From positions 62,001 to 126,000 of the forward strand of contig NZ_JAFBDA010000001.1 in assembly GCF_016907995.1 (NCBI RefSeq): a stretch of 64,000 bases of DNA. Reading direction: 5' to 3'. The DNA is from Clostridium sardiniense. Lineage in GTDB: Bacteria > Bacillota > Clostridia > Clostridiales > Clostridiaceae. Below, piece by piece: positions 16,038-24,357 of this stretch. The notes below the pieces were generated by a model that made no database searches, was not told the origin of the DNA, and worked only from the letters and a program-made list of their open reading frames with translations. The translations under genes and the position numbers were made by a program. The first letter of the stretch is position 1. Every line of letters starts with the position of its first letter.

Positions 16038-16066
16038 TTGACTATGGTAAAAATATGAAATATAAT
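16038..16066 (+). promoter_or_regulatory. SigmaA promoter of the GH89 gene
   Basis: TTGACT (16038-16043), 17 bases, TATAAT (16061-16066). The transcript would start near 16073 and run through the catabolite site and the hairpin at 16129 before reaching the GH89 start. No better promoter lies between the hairpin and the gene. Confidence 0.8.
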
Positions 16067-16090
16067 TTAAATATAGAAAATGAATAATAA

Positions 16091-16106
16091 TTGCAAACGA
16101 AAGCGT
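16091..16106. promoter_or_regulatory. Catabolite-responsive element (CcpA site) in the GH89 leader
   Basis: TTGCAAACGAAAGCGT fits the cre consensus WTGNAANCGNWNNCWW with one mismatch. It starts about 18 bases after the predicted transcription start, where CcpA blocks elongation or escape. This predicts glucose repression of the GH89 enzyme. Confidence 0.6.
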
Positions 16107-16128
16107 GCTACCATAAAAAATGGGCATA

Positions 16129-16170
16129 AGCTAAAAAAGATATATTACTATCTTTTTTAGCTTTTTTTTA
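16129..16170 (+). terminator. Strong hairpin terminator inside the GH89 leader
   Basis: AGCTAAAAAAGATA pairs perfectly with TATCTTTTTTAGCT around a 6-base loop, followed by seven T. It may end malic enzyme transcripts, but it also lies downstream of the GH89 promoter, so it could attenuate that gene. Confidence 0.75.
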
Positions 16171-16221
16171 TGTGCAAATTACATTAATTAATAAAAATAT
16201 ACTCAAAAGGGGAGAATATCA

Positions 16222-19200
16222 ATGAAAAACGTCAAGAAAATTGTTAGTAGGGCAGTGGCATTAACAATAGTAACAAGTCTTATAGGGAATGCTCCATTAA
16301 TAGCAAAGGCAGATATTAAAAAAGGGAATATTAAAGAGGGCGTTACAGTAACAGCTAAAAGCAATACAAATGGTCATGATGTTAACTTAGCTATGGATGG
16401 AGATAAATCTACTTACTGGGAGTCATCAAATCATTATAGATGGATTGAAATAGATTTAAATGGGACCTATAGCTTATCAGAAATTAAGATATTTAATAAA
16501 TTAGAAGGATACTATAACTACAATATATATGCTTCTTCAGATGGGGAAAATTTCATTAAAGTAGCGGAAAAGAGTGATTCAAGTCCAGCTAAATCAGAAG
16601 GGGATTCTCATAATCTAGGAAATATGTCAGCTTCAAAGATTAGAGTAGATGTAACTTTTAGCTCTGCATCTAATAACTCAAACATTGCAGAAGTTGAAAT
16701 TTATGGAGAGAAAGTATCTAATGAAAAGCCAGTTGATAAACCAATTTCTGTGACTGATTTCAATGATACAAAATGGTCAAAAGAATATAATAATTTTGCA
16801 AATGATAAAGCTTATGCTAATGAAAAAACTATAAAAGAAATGTCAAACATGGTTGGAAGAGTTATAGGAGATGAGTATAAAGATAAGTTTAAATTTGAGG
16901 TAAGAAAAGCTACGTCAACAGGAAATGATGTTTTTGAAATTGAAGATTCTAAGGATGGAAAGATAGTAATAAGAGGAAATGATGGGGTTTCACTAGCGTC
17001 AGGTTTTAATTATTATTTAAAGAATTATTGTAATGTAATGTACAATCCTATGATGGGATCAAATCTAAATATGCCAGAGAATTTGCCTAAAGTTTTAAAG
17101 AAAATAGTTATTGATACACCATATGAACATAGATACGCACTAAATTTTTGTACTTATTCATACACAATGGCATTCTGGGATTGGGATGAGTATGAAGCAT
17201 TTCTAGATTGGGCTGCAATGAGCGGTTATAACTTAGTTTTAGATATAGTAGGACAAGAAGAAGTTTTAAGAAGAACTTTAAATGAGTTTGGATATTCTGA
17301 TGAAGAAGTAAAAGAGTTTATATCAGGACCTGCTTATTTTGCATGGTTTTATATGCAGAATATGACTAGCTTTGGAGGACCACTTCCAGATAATTGGTTT
17401 GAAGATAGAGCTGAACTTGGAAGAAAGATGCACGATAGAATGCAAACTTATGGAATAAACCCAGTGCTTCAAGGATATTCAGGTATGGTTCCATTAGATT
17501 TTAAAGAAAAGAATAAGGATGCTGAAATATTACCACAAGGTGAGTGGTGTGGATTTGATAGACCTAACATGCTTAAAACTTTTGTAGAGGATGGTAAAAG
17601 GGATTATTTTGCAGAAGTTGCAGATGTATTCTATGAAAAGCAAAAAGAGGTATTTGGAGATGTGACAGATTATTATGCAGTTGATCCATTCCATGAAGGT
17701 GGAAATACTGGAGGGATTGATGAGGGAAGAATTTACGGAACAATTCAAGAAAAGATGATTGAACATGATAAAGATTCAGTTTGGGTTATACAACATTGGC
17801 AAGGAAATCCATCTAATAATAAAGTAAATGGATTAAAGAACAAGGATCAAGCTCTAATTCTAGATTTGAATTCTGAATTAAATCCAGGATATAAAAGATT
17901 TGATGACTTAGGAGTACCGTGGGTATGGAACATGCTTCATAACTTTGGAGGAAGAATGGGTCTTGACGGACAACCAGAGAGAATAGCAAACAATATACAA
18001 GATGCATATGCAGATTCAAAAAATATGAAGGGGATAGGAATTACACCAGAAGCAATAAATAATAGTCCAATAGTTTATGAATTACTTAGTGATATGATAT
18101 GGACTAGAGATAAAGTTGATTTTAAAGAGTGGACTTATAAATATATTGAAAGAAGATATGGAAAAGAGAATGAGAATATAAAAGAAGCTTGGGATATACT
18201 TCTAGAAACAGCTTATAACAAAAGAAATGATTACTATCAAGGGGCAGCAGAGTCAATTATAAACTCAAGACCAGACTTTACAATAAACAGTGCATCGACT
18301 TGGGGAAATAATAAGATTCCATATGACAAGAAGGAATTTGAAAAGTCATTAGAATTATTTATAAAGGCTTATGATGAATTAAAGGATAGTGAGGCATTTA
18401 TATATGATTTCCTAGATGTTGCAAAGCAAGTACTTGCAAATTCATCTCAAGAATATCACAAAGAAATAGTAAATGCTTATAAGAAGAAGGATTTAGCTAA
18501 ATTTGAGAAGATATCTACTCAGTTCTTAGAACTTATAAGATTACAAGAGAGAATATTATCTACAAGTCCTGAATTCTTAGTTGGAAATTGGATAGAAGAT
18601 TCAAGAACAATGCTTGAGGGTGCTGATGATTGGACAAAGGATTTATTTGAATTTAATGCAAGAGCTCTTATAACAACTTGGGGTGATTACAAAAATGGTA
18701 GTTTAAAGGATTATTCAAATAGACAGTGGGCAGGTCTAACAGGAGATTTATATCTTAAGAGGTGGGAGACTTGGGTTAATGGTTTAACTGAAGAATTGAA
18801 AACTGGAAAGAAAGCTCCATCAATAAATTGGCATAAGATGGAGTATGAGTGGGCAGTTCAAAAGTCAAGTGAAGAAAAGTCTTATCCAACTGAAGGATCA
18901 GGAGAAATTTTAAGTGAACTTGCAACTATAGCTATGGAGAAATTCTCTGTAACAAACATGGAAAAATTCTTAGGTGAGAGTGGAAGTGTAGCAGAGAAAG
19001 TTAATATAGCTTTAGGAAAAACAGTTGAAAGTAGTGTACCTACTAATAGTGAATATCCAACTAAAAATCTTACTGATGGAAATACAGGTACATCATGGAT
19101 TGCAAATGGAGTTACATGGCCAGCAAGTTTAACTGTAAATCTTGAAAAATCATATAATGTAGATGGAATTCAAATTGCATTTAATCAAGCCGCTGGAGGC

Positions 19201-22047
19201 TTCCCTATAACTTATAATGTTGAAATATTTAGCGGAGGTAAATGGACTAAGATTGCAGAAAAGACAGAAGGAACAGTTACAGGAACTATAAATATAGATT
19301 ATAAAGGTAGCGCTGAGAAAGTTAGAGTTAACTTAAATAGTAATGATAAAAATTTAGTTCCAGAATTAACAGAGATAATGGTATACGAAAGTGCGGATGA
19401 AAAGGTAAATTACGAAAATGTTGCATTAGGTAAGCCGGTAACTGGAACTAATGCACAAGGTGGAAGTGCATTATCAAATATTACAGATGGAAAAGAAGAT
19501 ACATTGTGGATAGCAGATGGAGGCAAGATACCATCAGAAGTAACTATAGATTTAACTGATTCGGAATATATTGAAAAAGTTGAATTAGTATTTGAAAAGT
19601 CGGGGTTACCATTTAAATTTAAGGTAGAATCTATAGACAACGATGGAAATAAGAAAGTGATATTAGATAAAACTAAGAATGATTCAGTTCTTGAAGGAAC
19701 GTATGAGATACCTGTAAATGATAATATTAAAAATATAAAGGTATCATTTACTGGCAAGGCAAATGTTGGTGAATGGCCAGGGGCTTGGCCTGCAATTGCA
19801 GAGGTTAAGGCATTAAGACCAGTAAAAGAAGAAATTGAATCTGTAAATGTTGCTTTAAATAAGAAAGTAACAGGAAGTAATGCAGAAGGTGGAAAGCCAT
19901 TATCAAACATAACAGATGGAGATGAAAATACTATATGGGTTGCAAGTGGTGGAGCAATGCCAGCAGAAGCAACTGTAGATTTAGGGAAAGAATACTTTGT
20001 TGAAAATTTAGAATTAGTATTTGAAAAGGCTGGATTACCATTTAAATTTAAGGTAGAGGTTATAGATGGAAATGGAAATAGAAGTACTGTTTTAGATAAG
20101 ACAAACAATAATGAAGTATTGGAGAAATCATATGTTATTCCAGTAAATAAGAATATAACAAACACAGTAGTAACAATAACAGGTAAAGCACAAGTTGGAA
20201 ATGCTCAAGGAGCTTGGCCTGCAATTGCTGAAATAAAAGCATATTCAAAGCCAGAAAATGTAGCTATAAATTCATCTATTACTCCAAATGTTGATGGTAA
20301 GATGAATTCTTTAGTAGATGGTTATGCTAAAACTTCAGTTTCATTAATAAATGGAGATGCAAAAGAATATGTAATTAAGTTAGATAAAAAATCTGATATT
20401 TCTGCAATAGAGACAATAAAAAGTTCAAATGAGGCTCTAAGGTATAAGATAGAATATACAAGTGATAATGAAAACTGGAAGACTATAGTTGATAAATTAT
20501 CAAATGATAAAAATGTAGAAAGCAATCTTAATATGTTACCTCAATCAGTACTTGCAAGTGCAATAAGAGTTACTTATGGAAATGAGAATATTACTTTAAA
20601 TGAGCTAAAGATCTATAAAGCAGATGTAACTGGACCATTAGTAAACTATATAGAAAAGGTTCAAAAGGTATATGATAGTGCAAAGGTTGGAGAATTCTCA
20701 GGAGAATATAGCAACGAGTCAAAAGATATTCTAGAAAATGCTATAAATTCTGCTAAAGAAGCTTCAAAGAGAGGTCTAAATTCAGAGGAAGTAGGACAAG
20801 AGATAGATAAGCTTAAAGAAGCATTAAAAGAGTTCTATAAAGGTAAAGTTACAATTAATAGAATAAACTTAGCATCATTAATAAGTAATGTTGAATATGT
20901 ATTAGATAATATAGATACTGAGATGTTAAATAAATTAACAAAAGAAGAGAGAAGTATAATAGATGCATTAAAGACAGAAAAGGATAATGCAGTAAAAGTA
21001 TATGAAAAAGTTAAGGTTACTCAGAAAGAAATTGATGATTCATATGATGAATTAAACAAAGCGTTAGATAGCTATATTGAAGTAGCTGATGCAGAAAATG
21101 GATACAATTCTATATTAGGCATAGCTAAAGAAAAGGTTGGAAATGCAGTAGTTGGTGAAGGTCATGGCCAATATTCTAAAGAATCAGTAGATGAGCTTAA
21201 AGCAGCAATAGAAAAATCAGAAAAAGAGTTTAAAGTGGCAGAAAGCTCTGAGCAAATTAAAGAAATAACGAAGACTCTAAAAGCTGCATTAGATAAGTTT
21301 GAAGAAGGAGTACATGTTGTAAATAAAGATGCATTAAAGAATATTATAGATGAAGGTAAAAAGGAACTTGAAGGAGCCTCCGGAATATATACTCCGTCTG
21401 CAATAAAAAAATATAAGGAAGCTATAGATGTTGCAACTAACGTATTAAATGATAAAAATGCTAGTCAAAGTAAAGTTGATGAAGCTATAAAAGAGTTATT
21501 AGAAGCTCAAGATGAATTCAATAAGTCCTTAATTGTAAATAAGGATAATTTAAAATCATTAATAATAAAGGCAAAAGAACTTATTAATGATCTTAAAAAA
21601 TATGATGGTACAGATGATGTAATAAAGAAGATAGAAGATTGTATATTGGAAGCCGAAAAAGTATGTAATAATGATGATATAGGAGCAGAGGAAGTTAAAA
21701 AGATTACAGATAAATTAAATGATGTTATAAAGTTTGGAGAAGATAAGTTATCAGAGCTTCAACAAAATAATGGCAATAAGCCAGAAGAGGATAATAAGCC
21801 GGGAGAGGATAACAAACCAGGTGATGGAAATAATACAGGAGACGGAAATAACAAGCCAGGTGACGTAGAGAATAAGCCTGGAAATGGAAATAATAAACCA
21901 GGAGATGAGAACAATAAACCTGGTAATCAAAGTAATAATCCAAATGATATTCCAAATACAGGAGGACAAGTTCCAACTATGGGTCTTATATTAGGGGGAA
22001 TAATGACAGCAGCTGGAGCATTCTTAATAAAGAAAAAGAGAGACTAA
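16222..22047 (+). CDS. Cell-wall-anchored alpha-N-acetylglucosaminidase, GH89, with CBM32 and FIVAR modules
   Basis: Secreted enzyme of 1941 residues removing terminal alpha-linked GlcNAc, as on gastric mucin and heparan-type glycans. In order: signal peptide (about 1-30), F5/8C/CBM32 module (about 40-163), NAGLU N-terminal, barrel and helical domains (about 175-915), three further F5/8C modules (about 927-1055, 1065-1197, 1208-1343), a degenerate one (about 1345-1468), about five FIVAR-like helical repeats (1475-1860), a PGDGN-rich spacer and a sorting signal IPNTG (1910-1914) with a hydrophobic helix and KKKRD tail. Candidate catalytic glutamates are E492 in DPFHEGG and E610 in GITPEAI, 118 apart. 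GGGGAG precedes the ATG. Its architecture resembles the C. perfringens GH89 protein. Confidence 0.93.
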   Translation: MKNVKKIVSRAVALTIVTSLIGNAPLIAKADIKKGNIKEGVTVTAKSNTNGHDVNLAMDGDKSTYWESSNHYRWIEIDLNGTYSLSEIKIFNKLEGYYNYNIYASSDGENFIKVAEKSDSSPAKSEGDSHNLGNMSASKIRVDVTFSSASNNSNIAEVEIYGEKVSNEKPVDKPISVTDFNDTKWSKEYNNFANDKAYANEKTIKEMSNMVGRVIGDEYKDKFKFEVRKATSTGNDVFEIEDSKDGKIVIRGNDGVSLASGFNYYLKNYCNVMYNPMMGSNLNMPENLPKVLKKIVIDTPYEHRYALNFCTYSYTMAFWDWDEYEAFLDWAAMSGYNLVLDIVGQEEVLRRTLNEFGYSDEEVKEFISGPAYFAWFYMQNMTSFGGPLPDNWFEDRAELGRKMHDRMQTYGINPVLQGYSGMVPLDFKEKNKDAEILPQGEWCGFDRPNMLKTFVEDGKRDYFAEVADVFYEKQKEVFGDVTDYYAVDPFHEGGNTGGIDEGRIYGTIQEKMIEHDKDSVWVIQHWQGNPSNNKVNGLKNKDQALILDLNSELNPGYKRFDDLGVPWVWNMLHNFGGRMGLDGQPERIANNIQDAYADSKNMKGIGITPEAINNSPIVYELLSDMIWTRDKVDFKEWTYKYIERRYGKENENIKEAWDILLETAYNKRNDYYQGAAESIINSRPDFTINSASTWGNNKIPYDKKEFEKSLELFIKAYDELKDSEAFIYDFLDVAKQVLANSSQEYHKEIVNAYKKKDLAKFEKISTQFLELIRLQERILSTSPEFLVGNWIEDSRTMLEGADDWTKDLFEFNARALITTWGDYKNGSLKDYSNRQWAGLTGDLYLKRWETWVNGLTEELKTGKKAPSINWHKMEYEWAVQKSSEEKSYPTEGSGEILSELATIAMEKFSVTNMEKFLGESGSVAEKVNIALGKTVESSVPTNSEYPTKNLTDGNTGTSWIANGVTWPASLTVNLEKSYNVDGIQIAFNQAAGGFPITYNVEIFSGGKWTKIAEKTEGTVTGTINIDYKGSAEKVRVNLNSNDKNLVPELTEIMVYESADEKVNYENVALGKPVTGTNAQGGSALSNITDGKEDTLWIADGGKIPSEVTIDLTDSEYIEKVELVFEKSGLPFKFKVESIDNDGNKKVILDKTKNDSVLEGTYEIPVNDNIKNIKVSFTGKANVGEWPGAWPAIAEVKALRPVKEEIESVNVALNKKVTGSNAEGGKPLSNITDGDENTIWVASGGAMPAEATVDLGKEYFVENLELVFEKAGLPFKFKVEVIDGNGNRSTVLDKTNNNEVLEKSYVIPVNKNITNTVVTITGKAQVGNAQGAWPAIAEIKAYSKPENVAINSSITPNVDGKMNSLVDGYAKTSVSLINGDAKEYVIKLDKKSDISAIETIKSSNEALRYKIEYTSDNENWKTIVDKLSNDKNVESNLNMLPQSVLASAIRVTYGNENITLNELKIYKADVTGPLVNYIEKVQKVYDSAKVGEFSGEYSNESKDILENAINSAKEASKRGLNSEEVGQEIDKLKEALKEFYKGKVTINRINLASLISNVEYVLDNIDTEMLNKLTKEERSIIDALKTEKDNAVKVYEKVKVTQKEIDDSYDELNKALDSYIEVADAENGYNSILGIAKEKVGNAVVGEGHGQYSKESVDELKAAIEKSEKEFKVAESSEQIKEITKTLKAALDKFEEGVHVVNKDALKNIIDEGKKELEGASGIYTPSAIKKYKEAIDVATNVLNDKNASQSKVDEAIKELLEAQDEFNKSLIVNKDNLKSLIIKAKELINDLKKYDGTDDVIKKIEDCILEAEKVCNNDDIGAEEVKKITDKLNDVIKFGEDKLSELQQNNGNKPEEDNKPGEDNKPGDGNNTGDGNNKPGDVENKPGNGNNKPGDENNKPGNQSNNPNDIPNTGGQVPTMGLILGGIMTAAGAFLIKKKRD

Positions 22048-22271
22048 TAATTTACTTTAATTTAGACCGTTATATTAGAGCTTTATGTAGGTTAATCTTG
22101 AACATTTATAACATTTTATAAATAAAGGATTAATTAACTCATATAATCATTTACTGAAAATTATGGAAGTATTATATTAGTTATAAGATGATATTTTATT
22201 ATTAAAAATAATTTATTACTTATAAATAAAGATACTATACATAAAATTAGTGAATGTGAGGAGCTAAGAAT

Positions 22272-22460
22272 ATGAGTAAAGATAGGCATGAAGAATACAA
22301 AGAACACAAAGAACATGAAAAACAAATATCACATAAGCATGTTAATTCAAGGCCAGAAGAAAGTAAAGAACAAATAGCCATACACAAAATAGTAATAGTA
22401 GTTGCAGTAATAGTAGTTGTTGTATTTGGATTTATGTCTTTAATTGGAGTTATGCCTTAA
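22272..22460 (+). CDS. Small single-pass membrane protein, unknown function
   Basis: A 62-residue protein with a very hydrophilic N-terminal half rich in Lys, Glu and His (KEHKEHEKQISHKH) and one transmembrane helix near the C-terminus (IVIVVAVIVVVVFGFMSLIG). GTGAGGAG lies at a normal distance before the ATG and a terminator follows, supporting a real gene. No family is recognised. It is separate from both neighbours. Confidence 0.65.
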   Translation: MSKDRHEEYKEHKEHEKQISHKHVNSRPEESKEQIAIHKIVIVVAVIVVVVFGFMSLIGVMP

Positions 22461-22478
22461 AAAGAACAGTTATAAATT

Positions 22479-22525
22479 AAAGCATCTAAGCTTATTTTTA
22501 AAATATAAGTTTAGGTGCTTTTTTA
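22479..22525 (+). terminator. Terminator after the small membrane protein
   Basis: AAAGCATCTAAGCTTAT pairs with ATAAGTTTAGGTGCTTT (with G-T pairs), then a T-run. Confidence 0.75.
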
Positions 22526-22627
22526 TATGGCAAGATTATAGAATAATAATATTAAAATAAATAATAGAAAATGTAAATTGTAGGTGTATATTGTCAGACC
22601 AAATTATATACAGAAGTCTAAATACTA

Positions 22628-22636
22628 TGTTATAAT
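22628..22636 (+). promoter_or_regulatory. Extended -10 promoter of prfC
   Basis: TGTTATAAT matches the extended -10 consensus, 62 bases before the prfC start. No clear -35 box is seen at 17 bases. Confidence 0.5.
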
Positions 22637-22698
22637 CGAGAGTGGATTATAATATTTGTAAATAAAACTAGATTAACATAAATTAAGGAGGAAAAATC

Positions 22699-24297
22699 TT
22701 GGCTGATTTAAGAAATGAAATAGAAAAAAGAAGAACCTTTGCAATTATATCTCACCCAGATGCTGGTAAGACAACATTAACAGAAAAATTCCTATTATAC
22801 GGAGGAGCTATAAGACTTGCAGGTTCAGTTAAGGCAAGAAAAGCATCAAAGCATGCAGTTTCTGACTGGATGGAAATAGAAAAACAAAGAGGAATATCAG
22901 TTACTTCATCAGTTATGCAATTTAATTATGAAGGACACTGTATAAATATATTAGATACTCCAGGTCACCAAGACTTCTCAGAGGATACATATAGAACTCT
23001 TATGGCAGCAGATTCAGCTGTAATGGTAGTTGACGCAGCTAAAGGGGTCGAAGAACAAACAAAGAAGCTTTTCCATGTATGTGCACTTAGAGAAATGCCA
23101 ATATTTACTTTTGTAAATAAGATGGATAGAGAAGCTCAAGATCCATTCCAATTACTAGAAGATATTGAGAATGAACTTGGAATTAAAACATACCCAATGA
23201 ACTGGCCTATAGGTTCAGGTAAAGAATTCAAAGGGGTATATGAAAGAGATAATAAGAGAATCATAGCCTTTACAGGTGGAGAACATGGACAAAAAGAAGT
23301 TAAGGCAATTGATGGAGATGTAGATGATCCTAAATTCAAAGAAATATTAGGAGAAGCTCTTCATGAAAAGCTAATGGAAGATATAGAGCTTTTAGATATT
23401 GCAGGAGACGAATTTGATGTAGAAAAAGTAAGAGAAGGACAATTAACACCAGTATTCTTTGGATCAGCTCTTACAAACTTTGGTGTTGAACCATTCTTAG
23501 AACATTTCTTAGAAATGACAACATCACCTCTTGGAAGAAATTCATCTATAGGTGAAATAGATCCATTTGATGATAATTTCTCAGCATTCGTATTTAAGAT
23601 ACAAGCAAATATGAATAAAGCACATAGAGATAGAATAGCATTTATGAGAATTTGTTCAGGTAAGTTTGAAAAAGGTAAAGACTACTATCATATGCAACAA
23701 GGTAAGAAGATTAAACTTGCAGAGCCACAACAATTTATGGCACAAGATAGAGAAATAGTTGAAGAGGCTTATGCTGGAGATATAATTGGTGTATTTGATC
23801 CAGGTGTATTCTCAATTGGAGATACTATCTGTACACCTTCAAAGAAATTCACATTTGCAGGAATACCAGCTTTCGCACCAGAACATTATGCAAGAGTTAG
23901 ACCGGTAGATACTATGAAGAGAAAGCAATTCGTTAAAGGGGTAACTCAAATAGCTCAAGAAGGAGCAATCCAAGTATTTAAAGAGTTACACATTGGTATG
24001 GAAGAAATAATAGTTGGTGTTGTTGGTGTACTTCAATTTGAAGTTTTAGAGTATAGATTAAAGAATGAATATAATGTTGATATTAAGATGGAAAGACTTC
24101 CATATAGATTCGTAAGATGGATTGAAGATGATGGAAACATAGACGTAGATAAATTAAATCTTACATCAGATACTAAGAAGGTTAAGGATTTAAAAGATAG
24201 AAGCTTACTTATTTTCCAAAACACTTGGGGAATATCTTGGGCATTAGATCATAATAAGGGAATTATATTATCAGATGTAGGAAAGTCAGAAAGTTAG
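22699..24297 (+). CDS. prfC: Peptide chain release factor 3 (RF3)
   Basis: Translational GTPase that recycles RF1 and RF2 after termination. The 532 residues match RF3 in length. G1 HPDAGKTT (19-26), the RGISVTSSVMQF switch region, G3 DTPGH and G4 NKMD are present, and the C-terminal RF3 domain includes GVVGVLQFEVLEYRL. The start is TTG with AAGGAGG seven bases upstream. Classic bacterial RF3 pattern; elongation factor G is excluded by length and the RF3-specific GGAIRLAGSVKARK stretch. Confidence 0.96.
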   Translation: MADLRNEIEKRRTFAIISHPDAGKTTLTEKFLLYGGAIRLAGSVKARKASKHAVSDWMEIEKQRGISVTSSVMQFNYEGHCINILDTPGHQDFSEDTYRTLMAADSAVMVVDAAKGVEEQTKKLFHVCALREMPIFTFVNKMDREAQDPFQLLEDIENELGIKTYPMNWPIGSGKEFKGVYERDNKRIIAFTGGEHGQKEVKAIDGDVDDPKFKEILGEALHEKLMEDIELLDIAGDEFDVEKVREGQLTPVFFGSALTNFGVEPFLEHFLEMTTSPLGRNSSIGEIDPFDDNFSAFVFKIQANMNKAHRDRIAFMRICSGKFEKGKDYYHMQQGKKIKLAEPQQFMAQDREIVEEAYAGDIIGVFDPGVFSIGDTICTPSKKFTFAGIPAFAPEHYARVRPVDTMKRKQFVKGVTQIAQEGAIQVFKELHIGMEEIIVGVVGVLQFEVLEYRLKNEYNVDIKMERLPYRFVRWIEDDGNIDVDKLNLTSDTKKVKDLKDRSLLIFQNTWGISWALDHNKGIILSDVGKSES

Positions 24298-24357
24298 AAT
24301 ATAACAATAATTTAGTGTGTGGTATAAAAGGGTTAATTAAATATTTGAGGGGATGAA

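Noticed and set aside
16088..16165. c-di-GMP (GEMM) riboswitch in the GH89 leader, because of GCAAACGAAAGCG
   Set aside because: The required GACGCAAAGC segment and tetraloop receptor are missing; the sequence fits a cre site much better.
19410..20165. Long antisense ORF on the minus strand (251 codons)
   Set aside because: It mirrors the tandem CBM modules of the GH89 gene, has no ribosome-binding site and no recognisable protein features.
16222..22047. GH84 hyaluronidase/O-GlcNAcase identity for the large cell-wall enzyme
   Set aside because: The catalytic region has GH89 (NAGLU) motifs with glutamates 118 residues apart, not the DD pair of GH84.
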